DNA of 21,969 bases from Carex sylvatica (lineage: Eukaryota; Streptophyta; Magnoliopsida; Poales; Cyperaceae). Position 1 is the first letter of the stretch. Every line of letters begins with the position of its first letter. The DNA lies in assembly GCA_964058845.1 (NCBI GenBank), contig CAXKVR010000836.1:1-21969 (forward strand), written 5' to 3'. The position numbers and the translations under genes are program-made. The notes beneath the pieces were generated by a model that saw nothing but the letters and a program-made list of their open reading frames with translations, was not told the origin of the DNA and ran no database searches. Positions 1-9,069 of the stretch are shown here, piece by piece.

Positions 1-1287
1 TTTCATAGCAAACTAGACAAGATCTTCTTGTATACAAGCAATCGATCACACGCAGTTCAATGATCATGCTACACACATAATCTAGCAAAGTGTTATAGAA
101 TCATACCTCTCAAATCTAGTGGAGCGTGAATCGATTGCCTGTGCCTCAGTCTCCCTTGATGAAGTTTCCAAAATAGAAAACCTCAAGTTTCGCACACCAA
201 GGTGTTGTCGAGAATAGAAGGAGATCAATGCTAATCGATCAAATTCCCGTGCCTTGCGGATTTGAATCTCAGCTCACAACACAATCTCGCACGCTTCTTG
301 ATGATCCAAATCTCAACTAAAATCGAGGAGATAAGGAGAGATCAAGAAAGAAAGAGAGAGATTGGATCTCGAACCCCTACGCAAGGAGAGGCGAGAAGAA
401 GGAGGTGGCGGCCCATGGTGGTGCTCACACAATGACGGGAGGGTCGGCCGGCTCAACCCAAGCTCGGCTCGAATTCGATCCGGATCGACACTAGGCCGAT
501 CGGATCAAGGCAGCGGAGCGGCGGACGACGCGGGAGAGGCGACGGCATGGGACCCGAGACGGATCGGGTAGCGCGGGCTCAACCTCGTGGTGGCGGATGG
601 CGGCGGCTAAGGTGGAGGTGAGGTGGCGGCTCGGCTTGTAGTCGCACCTCTCTTGCTCCTTCACTAGCTTTTTTTAATCAATGGAAGGAAAGAGAAGAAG
701 GGAGAAGTTTCTAGATTGATCTTGCCAAATGAATTGATTGATTTAGAATGGAGGGATACCCCTTCTTAAATAGAGTTTATCAATTACACAAATGCCCTTC
801 AAAATATCTCATCTCATGTTGAATCGATAAGGCTAATTTGGTAATTTTATTATTTAATGGTCCATTGGACCATTGGTCTATTTAAGAATATATACATCTA
901 TTGCTTCATTTGCAAGCCACTTTATCCCTCTCATATGTTTGACCAGTCAAACACATGACACCTCACCCTTGGTCAAAAACGTATTTGACCAAGGTTTGAT
1001 CCGTCTTTGACTTTGATCAACTTTCTTACCTCTTCACTTATATAATCATAACTTTTGAACCATAAGTCCAAATCGTGCATACCACATATTCACACGCTCG
1101 TATGACCATCCTCTATCTCATAGTATCAACACATCAACCAAAATAGAAGGATAATCACCTCATATAATTAAAATATTATTTGCACAGCTAGTTGCAAATA
1201 GCTTTAATTACATCCTCATATCTCTCTTATGTGGAAATGTATAATAGCTTGTATTACTAAATTCGATGTGCTATGTTATTTCCAACA
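1..1287 (-). mobile_element. Long terminal repeat of a Ty1/Copia-like retrotransposon (left end outside window)
   Basis: Read on the minus strand, the segment opens at 1287 with TGTTGGAAATAACATAGC, the kind of TGTTGG start common in plant Copia LTRs. About 515 bases later a TATA-like TATTTAA (766-773) is followed by a GC-rich, gene-like leader (about 360-640) and a CT/GA-rich stretch (about 300-360). This order matches U3, promoter, then R/U5 of a long plant LTR. The 3' end of the LTR and a tRNA primer-binding site are not seen in 1-60, so the repeat is cut by the window edge. The open frame at 362-571 lies inside this leader on the opposite strand and shows no protein signature. Assignment to Copia is inference from the terminal sequence and layout. 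Confidence 0.6.
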
Positions 1288-2235
1288 TTCATGCACTAGT
1301 GTCATAAACTCGGATGACATGTCGACCAAGTGACCCTATAGGTGTGACCGGCTTGGATCTGTATTATGTTGGCAATCTGGAACATCTAGTTTCCAGTTGA
1401 TCAAGGTTAGCATCCAGCAACACGCCTTGACTATCCAATTATGTAGACGATATGTATCCAGATAGTATCGTAGACCCAATATAGACAGTGCATAACACTG
1501 ATTGTGTTGTTTCTAATATCTCATGATTATCCTCTGATGAACGCGAGACAAAATTGTTGTCATTCCCGCTGTATCATCGATTATCTTTCTTGACACATGA
1601 GAACTATATTATAATACTTGATTGCAACTGGTCAATCAAGCTGTGCACATATAATATATCCTCTATCAAGGGGCCCAATGGATATCATAGCTTACCGCAT
1701 ACACCAGGATGCAGGCAAGGGATATTTAGTCCTGTTGACATATGCGTCATACCCTACTTAAGTACTACACATAGAGAAGATGTCTGAATGACCCCTTTTT
1801 ACAGAGAGCGTTGGACAAAAACCACTGATACACATTCTTTAAGCGGGCATGCCATATTCTCAGACTTAAGACAACAACACCGTGAACCATCAATGACAAT
1901 AAACACAGAATCCTTAGTGATGTTCACGTGTGGTCAAATCCAATGCTATTCGCATCTGTGACATTGAACCGGCAGCAAGTCCGAGTTGATCCGTAAGCTT
2001 AAATCACAACATTCAATCGTCACACTAGCCTTGAGTGTAATTAGTGTTCCTTGCTAATTACTTTGGCTAGGAATACTTTAAAGTTTATCACTTTTATAGT
2101 GTGGTTGCCACTCAATCTAAAATCATAGATAAACCACAAGTAATGCAACTTCTAGGCAACAAATTGACTCCGGTCAATCAATCATATGAACAAGAAATAC
2201 AAACAATAGTTTGTTCTATGACTCACAACTCTATC
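1288..2235 (-). mobile_element. Non-coding internal region flanking the Copia-like LTR (possible LARD or 3' untranslated part)
   Basis: This stretch directly abuts the TGTTGG start of the LTR and has an even base composition unlike the AT-rich host DNA further right. No frame encodes integrase, reverse transcriptase or RNase H. Immediately before TGTTGG the minus strand reads CTAGTGCATGAA, which resembles a degraded version of the AAGTGGGAGAA-type polypurine tract found in front of Copia 3' LTRs. If so, 1-1287 is the 3' LTR and this is the non-coding tail of the internal domain, or a LARD-type non-autonomous element. The right limit near 2235 is where the composition changes and is approximate. 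Confidence 0.45.
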
Positions 2236-2720
2236 AGAGTTCCCAAAGGAGGATTGATGGCGATGCATGCTGATTTGGTAAAAGGAAGAGGCGATTTGGC
2301 AAAAGGAAGGAGGAGGCGGCGATTTCCTCGGCGAGATCCAACAGTGACGGAGAGGGCTCAGCGAGAAAGAGAGGAACTAGAGTGGTATTCGCTAATACTT
2401 GGCTCAGAGAGTTTTCAGAGAGGGCTCGGCGAGAGGGAAGAATCACGCCATAATAAGAAGAATCGCGCAAGAGAGAGGGAGACAGCGATAGACTGGATGA
2501 GGCCATTTCTTTCTTAATTTCACTTGAAGGGTATAATTGGAAATACAAAAATGTGTATTCTAAAATAGAATTTTTCAGATTATTTTTTATAAAAATTGTA
2601 TAAAAATTGTATAAAAATGGTAGATTTACAATTTATGTAAGTTTAGAGTAGCAATTTGAAGATTTTGAAGTTTGAAATGACATTTTTCTAATTTCAAGGT
2701 TTTAGAGTGGCATTCTCACA
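2236..2720. other. Unassigned GA-rich block with short internal direct repeats, then AT-rich DNA
   Basis: No gene is recognised. The first 280 bases are purine-rich and contain two imperfect direct duplications: GATTTGGTAAAAGGAAG (2271) with GATTTGGCAAAAGGAAG (2292), and GAGAGGGCTCAGCGAG (2350) with GAGAGGGCTCGGCGAG (2418). Open frames occur on both strands simply because this block lacks T and A-rich stops. After 2530 the sequence is AT-rich with a duplicated ATAAAAATTGT motif near 2588-2613. It could be the remnant of another element, but no termini were found. Confidence 0.4.
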
Positions 2721-2903
2721 ATTTTCCTATATTGTAAGGATGATCTTAAGTAATGAAGGCCTACAGGTTTCAATTCAAAACAAACAAAAAAAAACTGTCT
2801 TCCTTTTGACTGTTCTAAATTTGCAAATGTCATAGTTAGTTTCTTCTGCTTTTCTCTTAATTTGCCCGCATAATTAAATCATGTGCTCTCAAAAAAACTT
2901 TCT

Positions 2904-2909
2904 TTTATT
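2904..2909 (-). terminator. Candidate polyadenylation signal of the FT-like gene
   Basis: The minus strand reads AATAAA here, about 190 bases past the stop codon of the FT-like gene, a normal 3' UTR length for a plant gene. The intervening 3' UTR contains a CA/TA-rich stretch at about 3001-3050. Plant poly(A) signals are loose, so this is only a plausible site. Confidence 0.3.
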
Positions 2910-3100
2910 CCATTTCAGTAAAGTTCCAATCTTCATATCTCTTACATAAAGTCTAGCTACTTGCACAAATTCCAAACATGCAAACACCAAACTCTACTAG
3001 CCACACATATATATACATATATCACACATGCACATGCACACATATCTATCGTTCAGCCTTAGGAAATAAATCACTCTTATTCTGTTTTTTTCTTCATCAC

Positions 3101-5620
3101 TCATGCATTATTGTTGAACCTCCTGCCACCATTGCCGGACTCTCTCTGGCAATTGAAATATGCAGCAGCCACCGGACTACCCAGATTGTACTGACGTGCA
3201 AAGTTTCTCGTGTTGAAGTTCTGCCGCACGATTGGGGCAGATACAGTGTCCCTTCCGAGCTGCTGAAAGAGCACGAAGACTAGTCGGTGGATTCCTGATG
3301 AAGGCCGCGGGCTCTCGTAACACATGATCTCACGACCTAGATAATTCACAAATAGAAAATTTTGAGTTATAATGTGAGTAAAATTTTCAGTTTTTTTGTA
3401 AGATTTGAAATTGATTGATGTGTGATTTCGGTCGTAGATAAGTACTGTGGAATCTGAACAGGTTCCTTAAGAAACAAAGCACATTTTAGTTTGGTCTTAC
3501 GATATTACATAGAATTTTAATAAGTTAGCTTACACTTACTCTAGCACAGGGGCAGCTGTCTTCTCTGAATTTTTAAAAATAGTGCTAAAAATTTACTTAT
3601 TTCAATAATGCTCCTCTCTAAAATTTAAATTGCTCTTCTAGAGTCTAATATGAATTGTCTGTAATCCAATCTGGAGCCCAACTAGTTACAGAGCGAAACT
3701 TTTTCGGCGGAGCGAAACCTTTTTTTTTTTTTTTTGCGCTGAGCGAAACTCGCTGAACTCGCTGAGGCGCTGAGACATTTTTTGGCGGAGCCCATTTCAA
3801 ATTTGACGGAAATTGAAAACGACGGAATTTTTTGGCGGAGCCCATTTCGAACTCTATCTCTGGGATTCCATTCATTTGCTTTGACTTGTCCTAATTTCTC
3901 CTAATCTCTACTGAAGCAAGAGTGGTTAGAAATCAATTAATTATTTTTCTATTTTGGTATTTCTTGTTTTCTAATTTGTGGTTGGATGAAAGTTTGAAAG
4001 TTCAAATTAAATTTAAATTAGAAGTTAGAGCATTATAATTTGTAATTTTGGAATAAATTAGGGTTATATTTAAGGTTAAATTTGTACCCGATTAGTTAAT
4101 GAGTTTAAATCCGATAAGTTATTTGAATCTGATTCTTGCTCCCCTCTGACAAAAATCCTATATCTGCCCCTGCCTAAAATTATGGATTCTATATTCATTT
4201 GATGCCTTACAAATTATTATTTAAACTGCAAAAATATAAAGAGCATATTTATAATATTAACTTCTTAGTTTGAATAATATTTTGCAAGATATCAAACAGC
4301 TTTACGTAAAAGTTGGATGAACGTTATAAAGATGTATACTGATAGTAAAAATTAATTAATATGAGTTAAAGCTCGACATAGAGTTTTTGTTAACTTAATC
4401 TCATAAATAATCAAATTAATTTCAAACAATCATGATCTTAATCTACTTGACAAGAAGCATATATTTATCTTTCAATTTTTTAATTTTTCATAGTTTCTTA
4501 TGTATCAGATCAAAAATAATTATATATAAATTAACATAAAAATATTTTAATTAATTTCCTACTTCGTAGTCTTATACTATAAATTTTTTTTTTTTAAAGT
4601 TAGAATGCAAATTTTTGGCTCATGAAGTGATGGGAATCAATGGTTTAACTTTGTCATTTAAGCCATTCCAATTTTTTTATATTAAAGTAAATTTATTTTG
4701 ATGTGCTTAATTAAACTCGTAATAACTTTACTCTTGACAGTCAAGTAAAAGTGATACCCTTCCCACTATTATTACCTTACAAACAATGAAAGTATTGTAT
4801 TAATGATCTTTTTTCCCATGTTCCACTATTATAACATTTAATTATGGTCCTTTAAAGGTGAAATTAAGTCTTCACATAAAAAAGCTGTAATTAACAATTA
4901 AAGGAAATAAAAGGAAATACAATCCTCACCAAAACTTGTATCTGTGGTTGCGGGAATATCAGTGACCATCCTGCATTGAAATGACCATTTAGAAATCAGA
5001 AGAAAAAGATGGAAAAAAATTAGAATTAATTTTTATTATTGACATGATCACGTCTTTGGTTTTCTTGTTACTGACACCAATTTTGAAAATGCATCACACA
5101 ATCGATTAGAAATAGATCAATTTTAATAACCACATTTACCAGGCTAATGAGAAGAAAAAAAAATCCGGTCATATCCAATACTTAATCATTTTCATAATTA
5201 GTTGCACAAGCTCAAAATGATAGAACATTTTAAATTACCAGTGTAAATATTCCCTCAGTGAAAAATTACTTGGACTCGGTGCATCCGGATCCACCATGAT
5301 CTTCAAAAAAAAAAAAAAAAGATATAATTATTCATACGCCAGAAGAGTTTAATTGAACTACATATCATATTATAGAATATAAAAATATAAGCATTAAAAA
5401 AATTTAAGAAAAAAAAAATGGCAAGAACCAGAGTATATGTGACTCGTAAATCATCTCCACCGATCTCAGCCCACGGCTTGTTAGCAACAGCAGGTGATCG
5501 AAGATCCATACCGTTGACCACACTGCGGTTGTTGTAGTAGACCTTGAAGGATACAGAGCTAACGAATGGATCCAACACATCTCCAATTACATGCCCAAGA
5601 ACTAACGGATCACTAGACAT
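3101..5620 (-). CDS. FT: FLOWERING LOCUS T-like PEBP protein, complete, four exons
   Basis: Coding exons on the minus strand are 5620-5429, 5300-5239, 4970-4930 and 3336-3101 (192, 62, 41, 236 bp; stop TGA). Every intron is GT...AG and the frame is kept throughout, giving 176 residues, the usual size for FT. Arabidopsis FT also has 62 and 41 bp middle exons. Visible motifs: N-terminal [16 protein letters not shown] (4-19), the DPDAP ligand-pocket motif (68-72), REYLHW (80-85), GIHR (113-116) and a C-terminal YFNCQRESG (158-166). Tyr82 and Gln137 match Tyr85/Gln140 of Arabidopsis FT, which separates FT from TFL1 and MFT. Arg59, Pro91, Phe98 and Arg127 match the residues through which FT/Hd3a binds 14-3-3 proteins. 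Odd points: segment B reads [10 protein letters not shown] in place of QTVYAPGWRQ, and the usual PRVEIGG is PWAEIGG. FT is normally made in leaf phloem and moves to the meristem, acting with 14-3-3 and FD; whether this copy promotes or represses flowering is open. Confidence 0.95.
3547..4172. mobile_element. Possible non-autonomous hAT-type element inside intron 3 of the FT-like gene
   Basis: The left end reads CAGGGGCAGCTGTCTTC and the right end, reverse-complemented, CAGGGGCAGATATAGG, so the first nine bases form a terminal inverted repeat of the CAGGGGC type often seen in plant hAT elements. The 8-bp flanks (CTCTAGCA and CCTAAAAT) do not match, so an intact target duplication is not shown. 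Inside are a poly-T run and repeats of GAGCGAAAC (about 3690-3750) and of TTTTTTGGCGGAGCCCATTT (3779 and 3828). An open frame at 3645-3875 is built from these repeats and is not taken as a gene. Confidence 0.4.
5301..5428 (-). other. Intron 1 of the FT-like gene, short, with a weak splice donor
   Basis: The intron is 128 bases. Its donor reads CTG|GTTCTT, matching the GT but not the AAGT that usually follows. The acceptor is strong: about 15 T residues before GAAG|ATC. Joining gives Leu-Ile-Met-Val-Asp-Pro, with Ile where most FT proteins have Val. Introns 2 (5238-4971, GTAATT...GCAG) and 3 (4929-3337, GTGAGG...CTAG) have better donors. Retention of intron 1 would read on for about 41 codons to a stop at 5303-5305. 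Confidence 0.85.
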
Positions 5621-5747
5621 TATTTTTCAAGGGGCTAATAATTAATATATGTTATTCTTTTACGGGTATTTTTGTTTTTTTTTCCGTGTTTTGCAATTGA
5701 GTAGTACAGTTGAGTACTGTGTGAAGAAATTGGAGGAGCAAAAGTTC

Positions 5748-5755
5748 TTTAAATA
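5748..5755 (-). promoter_or_regulatory. TATA box of the FT-like gene
   Basis: The minus strand reads CCTATTTAAAG here, about 128 bases before the ATG at 5620. Transcription would then begin near 5720 and give a 5' UTR of about 100 bases, normal for FT genes. The start codon context is AAAATAATGTC, and the first in-frame residues MSSDPLVLG match family N-termini, which fixes the start. Confidence 0.6.
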
Positions 5756-5825
5756 GGAACAACACGAATCATAAGTTGTTACTATCATATTCATACCCCT
5801 TTTATCTTTGGATCTTTTGTTATTC

Positions 5826-5881
5826 TGTGGAGCCGAGTGAGTTCGGTTAGTTCTCTCGCCATTTTTCCCCTGCCATATTGG
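5826..5881 (-). promoter_or_regulatory. CCACA and CCAAT motifs upstream of the FT-like TATA box
   Basis: On the minus strand CCACA lies at 5830-5826 and CCAAT at 5881-5877, about 70 and 120 bases upstream of the TATA box. In Arabidopsis, CONSTANS with NF-Y acts through CCACA-type (CORE) and CCAAT sites in the FT promoter. Both are five-base words that arise often by chance, so this is only a possible link to photoperiod control. Confidence 0.25.
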
Positions 5882-6525
5882 AATCGTGTACTATGTTCTA
5901 AAGTCTAAAAGAGCAAAAGATAGATTTGGAATTTGAGATGACGCTCATTAGTCTTGTACAGCTGCAGTGTAGATTTTGACGCGCCAATTGTAATAATTAT
6001 TTTCAAGCTAATCCAAACTGTACAATTACTGCGAAAAGATCTTTCGGACCGATATTTTGGTTCCAATAAGAACTTATGAGAGGTAAGTAGCCCATTATCA
6101 GTCCTTTATATATGGATCTCGAGCATATTATATAGTCACTTTGTAGAAATTCATGAGAAAAAATTAAAATTAATAGTAGAAGCATATTCTGAAAAAAAGA
6201 AACTGATACACACCTTCAAGAAAATTGTTTAAGGTCGAAGTTCATTGAATACAAATTAATTTGATGATTTACACAATATTTTTAAATAAAGTTAAAAGTT
6301 TATAATAATTTTTTTTAAGAAAATTATTAGAATTATAAAATATTTGATTATCAATTATTAATGTAAATTAAATTTTATTATATTTTTTTATTGAAGGCAA
6401 TAAAATGTGGATTCATAGAGAGTTACAATTAATAATCATAAAAGCAAATACAAGATACCAATTCCCAAGTTACAATTTATAAATTTATCAACACCAAATA
6501 AAACTCCTAAGTTGGCATCATTACA
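5882..6525. other. Distal upstream region of the FT-like gene, AT-rich, no gene seen
   Basis: The stretch holds no credible reading frame. It becomes strongly AT-rich from about 6240, with homopolymer runs. It ends where the 9-bp duplication TCAAATAAG of the next transposable element begins, so the uninterrupted proximal promoter is about 0.8 kb. Confidence 0.5.
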
Positions 6526-6534
6526 TCAAATAAG

Positions 6535-7609
6535 CCGAAATTTTTATAAATACCCAAAAAATATATAAAATTACGAAATCTACCCACTGTGTGAATGAAA
6601 TTCGAAAAATGCCCAATCCGGTTATCCAATAACCGAATTTGGAATAAATTTCTGGTCAACAGATTTTCAGACTCAAAACAATAAATCCGGTTAACCATTA
6701 ACCGGAATTTTTTTTTTTTTTTTAAGTACATTTCCGGTTAATGGTGCACCGTTTTTTTTTTTTTTTTTCAACATAATTTTTTTTTTGTATTAAAATATTA
6801 GAAATGTTGAATATATTTCTTTGAAAATAGATGGAATACAATATAATTTGATTTATTAGAAAGACTGCAACAAATAACTCGGATCAATATTTTTCAGGCC
6901 GAATTTTTCGCGTCTGTAAGAAAAATTAATATATTTCTTTATGTATTATTGGGAAAAAATAAAAATGCTTAGATTCTGAGTTATTGATCCCGGTTCAAAA
7001 GTCACTTCTAGGTAATCTAGAAAATATTGTGATCTTTTTAGTAAATTTAATTTATTAAAAGTTGTATCTATTTTTGAAAAAAAAATAAAAACTTTAATTT
7101 ATTTAATGGTTGTTATTCAAAAAAAATTCTCAAAATAGATACAACTTTTAATAAATTAAATGTACTAGAAAGATTACAATATTTTCTGGATTACCTAGAA
7201 GTGACTTTTGAACCGGGATCAATAACTCAGAATCTAAGCATTTTTATTTTTTCCCAATAACACATAAAGAAATATATTAATTTTTCTTACAGCCGCGAAA
7301 AATTCGGCTTGAAAAATATTGATCCGAGTTATTTGTTGCAGTCTTTCTAATAAATCAAATTATATTGTATTCCATTTATTTTCAAAGAAATATATTCAAC
7401 ATTTCTAATATTTTAATACAAAAAAAAACCGGTGCACCATTAACCGGAAATGTACTTGAAAAAAAAAAAAAATCCGGTGAATGGTTAATCGGAAATTTGT
7501 CCCAAATTCGGTTATTGGATAACCGGATTGGGCATTTTTCGAATTTCATTCAAATAGTGAATAGATTCCGTAATTTTATATTTTTTTTGGGTATTTATAA
7601 AAATTTCGG
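6535..7609. mobile_element. Fold-back Mutator-like MITE, 1075 bp, with perfect 9-bp TSD
   Basis: TCAAATAAG occurs exactly on both sides (6526-6534 and 7610-7618). The termini are inverted: CCGAAATTTTTATAAATACC at the left and its complement at the right. Almost the whole element is palindromic: a left arm to about 7080 and a right arm from about 7125 enclose a loop of some 50 bases; the left arm carries an extra insert of about 40 bases near 6650-6690. A 9-bp duplication with long terminal inverted repeats is the hallmark of Mutator superfamily elements. Subterminal CCGGTTA motifs recur in both orientations (for example CCGGTTAACCATTAACCGG at 6688). No transposase is encoded, so it is non-autonomous. 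Confidence 0.88.
6788..7418. repeat. Palindromic core shared with the element at 18235-19455
   Basis: The core starts with TATTAAAATATTAGAAAT and ends with its complement. It is recognisably the same sequence as 18543-19148, including the phrases AAAAATGCTTAGATTC, TTATTGATCCC and AAGTCACTTCTAGGTAAT. The outer arms of the two elements are different, so only the core is held in common. Confidence 0.8.
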
Positions 7610-7618
7610 TCAAATAAG

Positions 7619-7823
7619 TGAATAACTATTTTTTAAGATGCGACAACCTAGCTATAAGGTGGAGCCAACTTGTTTGACTAGCGTTTTATCTCTTGTTTTC
7701 AAATTCACTACACCTCTTCGCTTGATAAATAATTACTATTATTATTTTTATAATATTAGTTTGGATACATCATAATTACTGCCATTTTATTTATAATTAT
7801 TATTATTTGTAATATCGTTGTTA
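7619..7823. other. AT-rich spacer between two fold-back elements
   Basis: About 200 bases with no reading frame and repeated ATTATT runs. It ends with TCGTTGTTA, the left flank copy of the next element. Confidence 0.4.
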
Positions 7824-8178
7824 CGGTCATTTTTATTAATACCCCTTAAAAAAAATAAAATTTTAACAATATCTCTGTGTTTAATTTTTTTTTTTATTAG
7901 TACCCCGACCGCCAGGCCCACGGGCGGTCCATATATTGAAGGAAACCGCCAGGGCCCCGGGCGGTCCACCCCTTTTTTTTTTTTTTAAAGGAGAGATGTT
8001 AATATTTTATATTTAAATAATTTTGTGAATAAATTTTTTTCTTGTTTAGAGTGTATATCAAAAAAAAAAAAGACATTTGATATATTTATGAAGTGATGTC
8101 GTAACTCTTTATAACTTTGATTGATTTGATTTGTCAGTTGGATATATAATACAATACATAGATATATGTATATATATG

Positions 8179-8580
8179 TGATGCACGACCGATCAAGAAA
8201 TTAAAAAAGTAACGGAAAGATAGATTTGGTTCTGAGATCACACAGATTCTCAATTCTTTGATAAAACTGATACATCAAAAACTAACTAACTCTCCCAAAA
8301 GACATGACGTCTATTTATATACCAATCCTAAAAACAAAAAATACATAAAAGATACATAAAAGACCCTAAAAACTCTAAAATTATAAAGAAAGGTCCAAAA
8401 GTCCATGAAGGAAGACTCGGATCGCGAATCTGAGCCTGAAAATGGGCGAGAAGAATCATATATTAGTTTCGGATCCAGTTTTGGGCTGCGGAGTTCCTGT
8501 CAAGATTTCAGCCCGATCCGACAGACGGATCAAAAGTTACGCCCCTTTTCGTGAAGCATGTGCAGGACCATATTGCATCA
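8179..8580 (-). mobile_element. Solo LTR, 402 bp, inserted in the centre of the fold-back element
   Basis: It begins TGATGCA and ends TGCATCA, a 7-bp inverted repeat with the TG...CA boundaries of an LTR. The five bases before (8174-8178) and after (8581-8585) are both ATATG, a typical LTR-element target duplication, although the local AT/GT-rich repeat weakens this. On the minus strand a TATA box (GGTATATAAATAG, near 8313-8325) sits in the middle of the sequence, as in an LTR promoter. There is no internal region, so it is a solo LTR. The superfamily cannot be told. Confidence 0.7.
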
Positions 8581-8629
8581 ATATGTATATGTATATATAT
8601 GTATATGTATATATATGTATATGTATGTG

Positions 8630-8690
<61 letters not shown>

Positions 8691-8786
8691 GTATATGTAT
8701 GTATATGTATGTATATGTATGTATATGTATGTGTATATATATGTATGTGTATATATATGTATATGTATATATGTATATATGTATAT
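8581..8786. repeat. (ATGTAT)n microsatellite with TATA/GTAT variants
   Basis: About 200 bases of alternating ATGTAT, ATATGT and ATGTATGT units. It produces apparent open frames of Tyr, Val, Cys, Ile, Met and His on both strands (8442-8869), which are artefacts. A short related stretch precedes the solo LTR (8141-8178), showing that the LTR landed within the repeat. Confidence 0.95.
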
Positions 8787-9029
8787 CATTGAGGCAATCT
8801 AACTATATTTTCTGGTGTATATTTGAATTAATGTCAAATTCTCAATTAGTGTTATTTTTAGACTTATGATATCTAACTGACAAATCAAATCAATCAAAGT
8901 TATAAAGAGTTATGACATCACTTCATAAATATATCAAATGTCTTATTTTTTTTTTTTTTGATATACACTCTAAACAAGAAAAAAATTTATTCACAAAATT
9001 ATTTAAATAAAAAATATTAACATCTCTCC

Positions 9030-9069
<40 letters not shown>

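Noticed and set aside
362..571. 69-codon frame in the GC-rich part of the LTR
   Set aside because: It is antisense to the transcribed leader of the LTR and has no protein signature.
2101..2517. 138-codon plus-strand frame and 104-codon minus-strand frame
   Set aside because: Neither has a recognisable domain; the plus frame runs across the junction between retroelement sequence and a purine-rich block.
3645..3875. 76-codon minus-strand frame inside intron 3
   Set aside because: Made of short internal repeats and a poly-T tract of the putative hAT insertion; it is also within the intron of the FT-like gene.
3101..5620. Possibility that the PEBP gene is TFL1/CEN, BFT or MFT rather than FT
   Set aside because: REYLHW carries Tyr where TFL1 has His and MFT has Trp, and Gln is present at the position equal to Gln140; the N-terminus also fits FT.
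8442..8869. Open frames of 83-116 codons on both strands rich in Tyr, Met, Cys, Ile and His
   Set aside because: They are translations of the ATGTAT microsatellite; all frames are open and none has domain-like composition.
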